Assembly (NCBI GenBank): GCA_021234155.1
Contig: JAJEKV010000033.1
Coordinates: 6,624,635 to 6,688,634 of the forward strand
Reading direction: 5' to 3'
DNA length: 64,000 nucleotides
Source of the DNA: Isoetes taiwanensis
Taxonomy: Eukaryota > Streptophyta > Lycopodiopsida > Isoetales > Isoetaceae
Below are positions 50,130 through 61,634 of the stretch, piece after piece. Position 1 is the first letter of the stretch. Each line of letters starts with the position of its first letter. The notes below the pieces were generated by a model. It was not told the DNA's origin and did no database searches. It worked only from the letters and a program-made list of their open reading frames with translations. A program made the translations under genes and the position numbers.

Positions 50130-50345
50130 GGGCGTTTAGTCTAGTGGTAACACATTAGATCTAGCAACTATAGGTCTCGAGTTCGAGACTGCCCGCACTC
50201 TGAACTGTTGGGTGTCGAAACCCACAGACGCAATGTAAACTGGTTGGGGGCAGGGCCCAACCAAGCAATGTAGTGTGGTGTGTGGTCACATGTCCAGTTG
50301 GATGCTGCCAGTGGCGTGACGTTAAAATACTATCTATCTATCTTT
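50130..50345 (+). mobile_element. tRNA-derived SINE
   Basis: The 5' 70 bases are tRNA-like: GGGCGTTTAGTCTAGTGGTA (box A region) and GGTCTCGAGTTCGAGACT (box B, with a perfect T-arm stem). A non-tRNA body of about 130 bp follows, ending in a (TATC)n-type tail (CTATCTATCTATCTTT). Box A/B form a Pol III promoter. The acceptor stem does not close, so it is not a tRNA gene. Confidence 0.8.
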
Positions 50346-50578
50346 ATGGTAACTTTTACTTATGTTCTATTTGTTTTATTGTGATGAAATTCAAAAGCTA
50401 CAGGTGATGAAAGCCTCAAATGAATTCTAGTTTTTTTCTGGTTTGAATTCTAAAATTTTTGTCACACTGGGGGACGTCCCTAAGGCCCCGAAGGGGCCAA
50501 AAAAATTTTTTTGCAACACAAACCATTAACATCCAACATATAAAAATTAAATCCCCCAACACATAACAACCATTGACA

Positions 50579-51033
50579 TTAACAACCAACACATAACTAC
50601 CATTGACATTAATTAACACAACCATTGGGTCCAACACATTTAAATTAAAATCCCACTTAAACCCCCTTTGGGTTGGGTGCATATTCACACGGGGGGTGAC
50701 GTAGGGCAGCGAGAGCCCTCATAATTGTATTTTGCACGTACGAAATCAACACCATATAGTATTCCGCTTGAAATCTTATAGTATTTTGCGAATCTTGTTA
50801 TACAGTATAGCAAATTTTGTACTTGCATACCCCACAAACGAGGAACTTTACGTACGGTGTAGATTAAGGAATAAGGGGTGAATATGCCTATCCAATAGCT
50901 CTCATTGCCCGGAGTCACCCCGTGTGAATATGCACCCAAACCAAAGGGGGTTTAAGGGGGATTTTAATTTAAATGTGTTGGACCCAATGGTTGTGTTAAT
51001 TAATGTCAATGGTAGTTATGTGTTGGTTGTTAA
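50579..51033. mobile_element. 455-bp foldback MITE with TTAA at both ends
   Basis: Arms of about 115 bp (50583-50700 and 50915-51029) are inverted copies: TTAACAACCAACACATAAC on the left, GTTATGTGTTGGTTGTTAA on the right. GTGCATATTCACACGG pairs with CCGTGTGAATATGCACCC at the arm ends. TTAA flanks both sides, fitting a TTAA or TTA target duplication. A partial extra copy of the arm lies just left, at 50510-50578. No coding. Confidence 0.8.
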
Positions 51034-51733
51034 AAGCATCCGAACAGTTGCAAGATACCACGTTGAAGAGAAGGTGTTTGATCGTTTACAATGAGAGATG
51101 CCATGAAGCATGGAATTGTCAGCGGCACAGGTTTTGCAATCTCAAACTTCATGCTTTTTGTATCATATGCTCTGAGTTTCTAGTTTTGAGCCTGCCTTGC
51201 ACGCAAAAGGGAAACGACCTTTGAAAGGGTGTTTTGGGTAAGCTTTAAAATTGGCCATACTTTATGACCATAAGCTTAAATTTCAAACTAAATGTTATTT
51301 AAATTAAACCGTACATTGAGATTGATGTGCTTTCAGAGACAACCTCTGATCTGCAACTTTACTTGGCCATGTAGAGCTATTGAATCTTTGATTAAACTGT
51401 GCACTTACTGATGTGCTTCCATAGCGATAACCTGTGCCTTCTAGCTTTTGCTCGGCCTTGCAGAGTTGTTGAGGCTTTGATCAGCAGAAAATTCATCCAT
51501 AGAAGTAAAGATAAATGTACTAAATTCTTTTCCATTTTCTTTCCTTCTCTTCTTCTGCATTCTACAATCCTTCCCTGATAATGTGGTCGAACCAAATAAC
51601 TCCCTTTTCTTTCTCTGTTTGTTTGACTTTGCCATCAAATTGATTATCACAAACTATTCTACAAAATTACAAGTTTCCTATCTTTTTGAGTATCTTTACG
51701 TATTGGACAGAACCTAAGGTGTTGTTTTCATAT
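51034..51733. other. non-coding, nothing recognised
   Basis: AT-rich sequence between the MITE and the first CACTA-like terminus. No supported ORF. Confidence 0.4.
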
Positions 51734-53015
<1,282 letters not shown>

Positions 53016-53021
53016 AACATG

Positions 53022-54795
53022 CCACACCTACTATAACATGCCAAGGTGGCTCTAACATGCCAAGGTGGCTCAAACATGCCACGTGGACTCCAACATGCCA
53101 CCTAGGCTCCAACATGCAGTGGCTCAATCATGCCACGTGGGCTCCAACATGCCAACTAGGCTCCAATACAAGGTGGCTCAAACATGCCATGTGGGCTCCA
53201 ACATGCCAAGGTGGCTCAAACATGCCACCTAGGCTCCAACATGCCAAGGTGGCTCAAACATGTCACCTAGGCTCCAACATGCCACCCAGGCTCAAACATG
53301 CCAAGGTATCTCAAACATGCCACGCGGGCTCCAACATGCCAAGGTGGCTCACAACATGCCACCTAGGCTCCAACATGCCAAGGCGGGCTCCAAAATGCCA
53401 CCTAGGCTCTAACATGCCAAGGTGGCTCAAACATGCCATGGCTCCAATATGCCACCTAGACGCCAAGGTGGCTCGAACATGCCACACGGGCTCCAACATG
53501 CCACCTAGACTCCAACATGCCAAGGTGGCTCAAACATGCCACGTGGGCAACATGCCACCTAGACTCCAACGTACCAAGGTGGCTCAAACATGCCACCTAG
53601 GCTCCAACATGCCACCTAGGCTCAAACATGCCAAGGTGGCTCAAACATGCCACGCGGGCTCCAAGGCCACCTAGGCTCCAACATGCCAAGGTGGCTCAAA
53701 CATGGCACGTGGGCTCCAACATGCCTTCTAGGCTCCAATCATACATGCCACCTAGGCTCAAACATGCAAGGTGGCTCAAACATGCCACGTGTGCTCCAAC
53801 ATGGCACCTAGGCTCCAACATGACAAGGTGGCTCAAACATGCCATCTAGGCTCCAACATGCCACCTAGGCTCCAACATGCCAAGGTGGCTCCAACATGCC
53901 AAGGTGGCTCAAACATGCCACCTAGGTTCCAACATGCCACATATAGGCTCAAACATGCCAAGGTGGCTCAAACATGCCACCTAGGCTCATACATGCCACC
54001 TAGGCTCCAACATGACAAGGTGGCTCAAACATGCCACCTAGGCTCCAACATTCTCAAACATGCCAAGGTGGCTCAAACATACCACCTAGGCTCCAACATG
54101 CCACTATAGGCTCAAACATGCCAAGGTGGCTCAAGCATGCCACCTAGGTTCAAACATGCCAAGGTGGCTCAAACATGCCACATGGGCTCCAACATGGCAC
54201 CTAGTCTCCAACATGCCAAGGTGGCTCCAACATGCCACCTAGGCTCCAACATGACAAGGTGGCTCCAACATGCCACCTAGGCTCCAACATGACAAGGTGG
54301 CTCAAACATGCCACCTAGGCTCCAAGGTGGCGCAAACATGCCAAAGTGGCTCCAACATGCCACGTAGGCTCCAACATGCCACAAACATGCCGCTATAGGC
54401 TCAAACATGCCACCTAGGCTCCAACATGCCACCTAGGCTCAAACATGCCAAGGTGGCTCAAACATGCCACGTGGGCTCCAACATGCCACGTGGGCTCCAA
54501 CATGCCAAGGTGGCTCCAACATGACAAGGCGGCTCCAACATGCCACCTAGGCTCCAACATGACAAGGTGGCTCAAACATGCCAAGGTGGCTCCAACATGC
54601 CACCTAGGCTCCAACATGCCACAAACATGCCAAGGTGGCTACAACATGCCAAGGTGGCTCAAACATGCCACCTAGGCTCCAACATGCCACCTAGGCTCAA
54701 ACATGCCAAGGCGGCTCAAACATGCCATGTGGGCTCCAACATGCCAAGGTGGATCAGGCATGCCACCTAGGCTCAACCATGCCACCTAGGCACTC
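53022..54795. repeat. 19-bp minisatellite array, block A
   Basis: Units alternate between CCAAGGTGGCTCAAACATG and CCACCTAGGCTCCAACATG with variants, for about 1.77 kb (around 90 units). Some units are truncated. The long ORFs in several frames arise because three 19-bp units equal 19 codons. They are not credible genes. Confidence 0.95.
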
Positions 54796-55860
54796 CAAGT
54801 GGAATTTTTGGTAGAGGAGTTTGGCAAGGGATAGAATAGAGGGATCTTGAAGAACTTAAAGCGCTGACATCCTTCCCCAAGTCGAACCAGGCCAGGACTT
54901 TGCGCGGCTTCCTCACCAGAGGGGAGAGGCCAGACCCCAGGAGACGGACATCAGAAAGGTTGTCGAGGCAGCCTTTCTTGCCAGCGCTCCTCCGGGAGGG
55001 AAAATGCCAATGCCCCCCCTCCCGGAGCTCGGTTTCGCTATCCAACCATTGAATCCGCTGTTCAAGTAACCTGCTTCGAGCAGGTTCAAAAAAATCCAAG
55101 ATCGGTCCGGGAGAACTTACCAAACCGCGAAGCGTCCTGCGGTTGACCGTGTAGAAACCCAAGTGTTTTGTCGTTCGGGCAGTACAAAGGCTCCGGAATG
55201 GAGATTCGACTTCGCCATGTCGCCCAGAATGGCGAAATTACCCTAGGGACCAAGTTACACGGTCATTTTTTGCAACGAAAGAAACACGAACCCTCTACAT
55301 GGCAGTATTCCGCGGCCACCTCCTAGGCCAATTGACTTTTAGGTCGAGCTGCTTTCAGAAGGTTTTAAGGGTCCGTCTTCTGGCGTCAACACCCTCCCTC
55401 TACGCGATGACATTGTGCAAGATCCTGGTCGAATCTGACTAGGATATGGCCTCCGAAACGTAAACCCTGTGTGATGCTAGGTTATTGAAGGGTTTACGTT
55501 ATGGAGGTCGAGTTCTGGTGGTTTGCACTTGGGACATGGTCGAGAGGTTGCAGTTGAAGACGCGAAGCAATATGAACTGAAGAAATGGGGTTTGGATCTA
55601 TTCTTCTCCCGCTATGGCAATTAGAAGTCAAGAGCCACTTTTGCAGTAGGAAGACATTGTTTGGGATATTCTGGATGACCGATAGATCCGAACCCCATTT
55701 CTTCAGTTGGCATGACTCTAAATTCATGTTTAGAGATGGTGCACCGAGTTATCCATGAAAAGAACCACGTTTCGGCCTCCGAAACGTAAACCCTATGAGT
55801 TGCTAGGTTGTTGAAGGGTTTACATTTTGGAGGTCGAATTTTGGTCTTTTGCACTTAGGA
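54796..55860 (+). repeat. foldback family copy, left arm orientation
   Basis: Matches 9240-10550: GTAGAGGAGTTTGGCAAGG, CGAAGCGTCCTGCGG, GTGTAGAAACCCAAGTG, AACGTAAACCCTGTGTG and others. It contains two copies of the small hairpin AACGTAAACCCT / AGGGTTTACGTT (55459, 55783). Partly inverted relative to 57130-57795. Confidence 0.85.
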
Positions 55861-55865
55861 CACAT

Positions 55866-56178
55866 GCTGTGATATGGATATGGTGTGTTAGAACCTCCAG
55901 GTTGCTTAAGGCAACCAATCTTTATGCAAAATTATGCAAAAAGGCATCAACTACATTAGGATCCCTAAAGCAAAATGAGGTAGTTGCACTTAGATCTGAA
56001 TATCTCGAGTTGTGCTTATCTTTTTCAAATGATTTTTGGAGGAACAACAAGAGAAACGTTGTGGTGACATGTGGAAGAACATTGGCTCAATTTGAAAGTT
56101 GGAAGAAAATTTGGTCAGTGCACTTCCCTGAGACAAAACAAGATCTGCACACTCAAATGATGTTATCTCGAGTTTTTC
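55866..56178 (+). pseudogene. unidentified coding fragment between repeat blocks
   Basis: A plus-strand frame about 100 codons long reads LYAKLCKKASTTLGSLKQ, SEYLELCLSFSNDFWRNNKR and FESWKKIWSVHFPETKQD. Composition is protein-like and unlike the repeats around it. It runs into the minisatellite at 56180, so it is truncated. No family is recognised. Probably a captured host exon. Confidence 0.45.
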
Positions 56179-56640
56179 AACATGCCAAGGTAGCTCAAAG
56201 ATGCCAAGGTGGTTCAAACATGCTATGCAGGCTCTAACATACCACCTAGGCTCCAACATGCCAAGGTGGATCAAACATGCCACGTGGGCTCCAAAATGCC
56301 AAGGTGGCCCAAACATGCCACGCGGGCTCCAACATGCCAAGGTGGCTCAAACATGCCACGTGGGCTCCAATATGCCACCTAGGCTCCATCATTCCAAGGT
56401 GGCTCAAATATGCCACCTAGGCTCCAACATGCCACGCGGGCTCCAACATGCCACCTAGGCTCCAACATGCCAAGGTGGCTCAAACATGCCACCTCGGCAC
56501 CAACATGCCACCTAGGCTCGAACATGCCTAGGTGGCATGTTGGAGACTAGGTGGCATGTTGGGGCCAGCTTGGCATGTTGGAGCTTAGGTGGCATGTTTG
56601 AGCCACCTTGGCATGTTGGAGCCTAGGTGGCATGTTCAAA
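56179..56640. repeat. 19-bp minisatellite, block B, with orientation switch
   Basis: Same units as block A to about 56525. From there to 56640 the units are reverse-complemented (GCCTAGGTGGCATGTTGGA and similar), making a long inverted repeat centred near 56525. Confidence 0.9.
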
Positions 56641-57130
56641 TATAAAAGCAAAAGAAAGAAAAACAAACTTCACAACCATATTACATTTCATGTAAAACGT
56701 AGCTCACATAATTTGCAAGTGCTTCAATTTCATGGATGACTCAACACTTTTCGGGTCATATGTTGCATGAGCTCCTATCTCTGTTAACACACCCAACATT
56801 CGACAGGCATGTACTTCGGAAGAGACTTTTGTTTAGCTTTTTCCCGGTTCAGGTGAAGACATGCTTTTCTCTATGATGTCAGCCCATCCTTTTTCTTCTG
56901 TTTCATTCTCGAAAATCCTATCACCCCATCCTTTTTCTTTTGTTTCATTGAGACGAATGCTATTACCCCATCCTTTTTCTTCTGATTCATTGTGAGAAAT
57001 GCTATCAGCCCATCCTTTTTCTTCTGTTTCATTGTGAGAAATGCTATCAATCCATCCTTTGCCTTCTGGTTCATTGTTAGGAATGGCATGTTGTTGGATT
57101 TTAACATCGGTTTTGTAGCGGCATCTGATC
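56641..57130. other. non-coding with a 60-bp-unit local repeat
   Basis: At 56880-57080, CCATCCTTTTTCTTYTG and TTCATTGTGAGAAATGCTAT recur four or more times at about 60-bp spacing (minus-strand peptide period 20). No recognised gene. Confidence 0.6.
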
Positions 57131-57795
57131 CGAGGCAGACGACCAGAACTCGACCTCCATAACGTAAACCCTTCAATAACCTAGCATCACACAGGGTTTA
57201 CGTTTCGGAGGCCATATCCTAGTCAGAATTGACCAGGATCTTGCACAATGTCATCGCGTAGAGGGAGGGTGTTGACGCCAGAAGACGGACCCTTAAAACC
57301 CCCTGAAAGCAGTTTGCCCCAAGAGTCCTCTCCCGAAGGCCTCTGGCCACGGACGGGCAATTGTCCCACTCCGGAAGTATGAATTGGCTCTGCCAATGGA
57401 CTCAGAACGTCGACATTACCCTGGGGACCAAGTTTCATGGGCAGAAGACCACCCCTTCTCCAAAAAGTGCCAAAGTAGCTCATGTCCAACACGTTTGTAG
57501 TCAGTTGGCTTAGGAGGTGGCTGCGGAATACTGCCATGTACAGGGTTCGTGTTTCTTTTGTTGCCAAAAATGATCGTGTAACTTGGTCCCTAGGGTAATT
57601 TTGCCATTCCGGACGACATGGCAAAGTCGAATCTCCATTCCGGAGCCTTTGTACTGCCCGAACGACAAAAAACTTGGGTTTCTACACGGTCAACCGCAGG
57701 ACGCTTCGCGGTTTGATAAGTTCTCCCGGACCGATCTTGGATTTTTTTGAACCTACTCGAGGCAGGTTACTTGAAAAGCGGATTCAATGGTCGGA
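57131..57795 (-). repeat. foldback family copy, inverted arm
   Basis: Reverse complement of parts of 55020-55500 and of 9700-10300, and direct match to 10850-11395 (GTGGGCAGAAGACCACCCCT, ATGCCATGTACAGGGTTC-type sequence). With 54796-55860 it brackets block B. Confidence 0.85.
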
Positions 57796-58430
57796 TAGGG
57801 AAACCAACATGCCAAGGTGACTCAATGCGGGCTCCAACATGCCAAGGTGGCTCAAACATGCCATGCAGGCTCCAACAAGCCACCTAGGCTCCAACATGCC
57901 AAGGTGGATCAAACATGCCATTTAGGCTCCAAGATGCCAAGGTGGCTTCAACATGCCACCTAGGCTCCAGCATGCCAAGGTGGCTCCAACATGCCACCTA
58001 GGCTCCAACATGCCAAGGTGGCTCAAACATGCCACGTGGGCTCCAACATGCCACCTAGGCTCCATCATGCCAAGGTGGCTCAAACATGCCACCTAGCCTC
58101 CAACATGCCACCTAGACTCTAACATGCCACGGAGGCTCAAACATGCCACGCAGGCTCCAACATGCCACCTAGGCTCCAACATGCCATGGTGGCTTAAACA
58201 TGCCACGCGAGCTCCAACATGCCACCTAGGCTCCAACATGCCAAGGTGGCTTAAACATGCCACATGCGCTCCAATGCCACCTAGGCTCCAACATGCCACC
58301 TAGGATCAAACATGCCACGCAGGCTCCAACGTGCCACTTAGGCTCAAACATGCCGAGGTGCACGGCATGTTAGAGCCCATGAGGCATGTTGGAGCCCGTG
58401 TGGCATGTTACAACCCGCGTGGCGTGGGTA
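57796..58430. repeat. 19-bp minisatellite, block C, with orientation switch
   Basis: Same units to about 58360. The last three or so units (58362-58430) are reverse-complemented (GGCATGTTGGAGCCCGTG). Confidence 0.9.
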
Positions 58431-58930
58431 CAAAATCCTTCTGCTGCAACTATGTAAAAGGGCTCGACTCTAGATTTTCGATGTGTTGTGTAAGGTATGT
58501 TTTTCTTTCCCTCTCTTTTTTATTTTGCAATAAATTTCGACAGTCATGGGCGACTGTTCGGTCTTGTTTTGGATTAGAAGAAGCAAATCTTGTGGTATCT
58601 GAATCTGTGTTGGAGTTGGAGGCCTTAGAACTCCGTTGGAGCATCTTCCAGATACTCAAAGAATTTCAGTTTAATCGTCATTCTGGCAGTTTAATCAAGG
58701 TTCGAGGCCTAGCCCAATCTTTTGGAGCAGCAAACAGAGCTTCATCCGTCGTCATAGTGGACGCAATGAACCAAGCGTTCCTTACGCTAGGAAATAAATG
58801 CCGCTACTCCTCAAAATTTCCTCGGTGGCACACTCGCGACTCCGCCGCTCGTGCACTGCCTCGTCTGGCAGAGTCGCCTCGAAAATTACTCATTGTAATT
58901 TTCTCATGGCACTCATTCCCTCCCTGATAC
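58431..58930 (+). pseudogene. unidentified coding fragment
   Basis: The frame 58540-58780 reads QSWATVRSCFGLEEANLVV, LELRWSIFQILKEFQFNRHS and LAQSFGAANRASSVVIV. It continues into MNQAFLTLGNK, then changes character. Protein-like, truncated by the minisatellite on the left, not recognised. An intron-like TTCCCTC...TTGCAATAAATTTCGACAG may precede it (acceptor near 58543). Confidence 0.45.
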
Positions 58931-59587
58931 TTACTTTTTGGAACATCCCATTTTGGTTATGCCCAAATCACATTATAACCCAAACTCAAAACAAAAAAAA
59001 GTTATCTACTTACGACATGTTGACAAATGGACAATAGAGCACCTCTTTGATCACACTTGAGGTACCCAGGCTTCTCTTTTTTTGGTTGGAACGGGGTAAA
59101 TTTGGGATGGGTGCCAGACTCTCCGTTGGGAACGCGACCATGTCATGTTGATTTTGGCGCCATTCACCCTTGAACTAATTTCGGGCTAACATCGCAACTA
59201 AGTTTGAGCCCATATGCGATGGCATATTTTTGGGACATGTTATTCTCATCTTTATTGGTTCCCAGGGCTCGAACATAGTCATGTCGCTAACCAGTAAAAA
59301 TGCTGTCCTATATTTCAGACTACATTTGAAAGTGCATTTTTTGGTATATTTTACTAGAATTTTTTGTTCTTAAAGCTGAAAAATTGCTAGGAACATTTTA
59401 TTTTATTTTTAGATGGTCGGATAGTTTTAAGAATGGGCGGATTTTCGGGGAGAACCCCCTATTTTCGATCCATGTCAATGGTGCCCAAGCGTTCCACGTA
59501 ATTGGGTTTACGTATTTATTTGGGTTTGATGGGTCTTATTAAATGGAAAATTGAAATTGCCTGCCCGCGGGAAACACTTTAAACTGA
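58931..59587. other. non-coding, nothing recognised
   Basis: No ORF or repeat identified. Confidence 0.4.
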
Positions 59588-60007
59588 ATGGTGCAGATTA
59601 ATCCAGGTCATCAATCCGAAGAAAAAGGATCTGATTGGCCGGACTTATGCTGGCACAAAGAACTGGTTCTACCGGAGGTCTGTCCAGGCGCCATCGTTTC
59701 TACTAGAGGTTTCAGGTTTGTCCCAAGCGCCATCGTAGCCGAAATCCAACCATGGCTTTCTGATCCGGCTGCATGCCAGAATTTCTCCTTTTACCACGTC
59801 GGCTGCATGCTGGAGCTCGGAATGGACCTGGGTAAGTTTTATTGTTCTTGTAGAACCGATACTATTCCTACCTGCCCTCTAAAAAATCTTCTTTTTCTTT
59901 CCCACCTTTTCAATCGCCTTTCTTTCTTAGTCTCTTCAATCCGCTTGCAGATCCTTTGCTTTGTCCAAGAACAAGCACAAGCCAAGAACAAGCAGGGGAG
60001 CCGGTGA
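59588..60007 (+). pseudogene. exon-like ORF in the CACTA-like element
   Basis: Reads SDWPDLCWHKELVLPEVC, FRFVPSAIVAEIQPWLSDP and FYHVGCMLELGMDL, then GTAAGT at about 59832, a good 5' splice site. The sequence after it looks intronic up to an acceptor-like CTTGCAG at about 59951. Then ILCFVQEQAQAKNKQG. Not recognised. Likely a captured host exon pair or a remnant gene of the element. Confidence 0.4.
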
Positions 60008-60540
60008 GCAAGGTCGAACGTCTTGGAGCTAAAAGTCGTAGGTGTTTCTGGTCATTACCCCGAATGTTGTGGTAAATGTTCTAAGAAGTTATAGACAGAT
60101 CTTTTGAACACCTGCCATAGCCATAGTTTTGCCATCTGATGCTGTTCTTGGGTGCAGAGGCTATTTTTGAGCTTGTTGGTTTATTTTAACTCTGGTTTTT
60201 CCTTCTTGTTCTGTAGTTCACAACATATGCATTTTTACATCTCTTTTACTTTATTTTAATGTTTTTTCCCTTCATCTTTTTCTTGAATCATATTCGAGCT
60301 TTTAATTTTAGGGAAAGAACAAAAGGGCCACTCCAGGATTTGATGCAAGGCGTTCTTAGCAAAGCTGCAAACATAACAAGGTATTGTGTTTTGTACTGAC
60401 TATTTGTTTTCTTTACTTTTATGGCGATTTTGACAATTTTTATGGTGTCTTTGTTGCAGTAGGCAGTTCGCTTCACATTGTCGCAGTAGGCAGTTCCTTT
60501 CACTGCAGAAAATATTTCTTCAGAAAATAGTATTATTGAT
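60008..60540. other. non-coding, nothing recognised
   Basis: T-rich and non-coding; GCAGTAGGCAGTTC occurs twice near 60457 and 60483. Confidence 0.4.
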
Positions 60541-60860
60541 CATATTATGACAATAGTAGATGAAGTAATAGGTCATAGTAATAGATCATATTTAGTATTA
60601 TACTTCAGCAATATGCTCGATTGTCATATTGCTATGATAATATTCAGATATCTGATTGTATACTATAACAAAATTCAGAATAATACAAAATTTGGATTTT
60701 AAGTGAAGCAAACTGTAGTATTATTAAACGAAGTAAGCATGTTATGATGGTAGATGAAGTAATAGACCATATTGTCAATATTTTGTTCAATAATATGATC
60801 CAATATATCTATTGCCATACCATATTCACATTTGATTGTAGACTTACAATATTACTATGA
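60540..60860. repeat. diverged tandem repeat, about 195 bp
   Basis: GTAGATGAAGTAATAG and CATATTGTC / CATATTGCTA-type blocks recur at about 60557 and 60751, each ending near TTTGATTGTA or TCTGATTGTA. Confidence 0.6.
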
Positions 60861-60889
60861 CATATTTCCAATGTATTGTTTCATTAAAA

Positions 60890-61329
60890 CTACAATAGAA
60901 CAGACATACTATTGTACCAAAGAAAAATATGTGGTTGCACTAAAGTAACAAAAACAATGTGTGGACAATCTAAGGAAAACTATGCCAAAAAACATACATA
61001 TGAAAACCATGCATAAAAACAACACTTAAAAACAACTAAGTAGTAATTACATTTAAAAACAACATTTTAAGACAACAGCTATTTTAGAAAACCACATGTG
61101 GATATTCTGTCAAACCACAGGTTGCTTTTTTAGTAAAAACAAAACCTAAAAACTACGCATTGAATTTTTTTCAAAAAACTGTCAAATTTTCTATGCATAG
61201 ACTTTTTAGACAAAAAATACATGTTGTTTCTAGCATTTTCGGAACATTACTATGGGTAGTCTTTAAGTGTTATTTTTTTGCAAACAAGATACCAAAAAAC
61301 TACACGTTGAGCAAATTTTGGGGTTAGTG
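60890..61329. repeat. right end of the CACTA-like element with subterminal repeats
   Basis: Repeated AAAACTAC / AAAACCACA / AAAACAAC motifs, complementary to GTAGTTTT units at the left end. It ends CAAATTTTGGGGTTAGTG. Confidence 0.6.
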
Positions 61330-61634
61330 TGAAAGGTTGAAGACCCCAAAGTTAAAGTTTGGAAGACCACTCGAAATTCAATTCGAAATTCAATGGCACT
61401 TTGCATGATTCAAGCTTTTGCCATGATGTTACTTCTTAAAAGTCGCATTTAATTAAAGTGGGTCAAATCTCGAATTTTGGGACTCGGACTGAAAATGGGA
61501 CTCATACTACAGAAAAAAAAATCTGAATTGATTGCTTGAATAGAATTACACATCACACACAAAGAATTGGGTTACTTGTTTTCCTCATAAATTTTACAAA
61601 CCACTAGTTGAGAAAGTTTTCAAGCTTCTCAATA
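61330..61634. other. non-coding, nothing recognised
   Basis: Contains the short direct repeat AATTCAATTCGAAATTCAATG (about 61377). Otherwise nothing. Confidence 0.4.

Noticed and set aside
50130-50203. A functional tRNA gene
   Set aside because: Box A, box B and the T arm are present, but the acceptor stem does not pair and a SINE body with a TATC tail follows.
53022-58430. Repeat array reminiscent of a CRISPR, and long ORFs of 70-205 codons within it
   Set aside because: The units are contiguous 19-bp tandem copies without unique spacers, in eukaryotic DNA. The ORFs exist in several frames on both strands because 3 units equal 19 codons.
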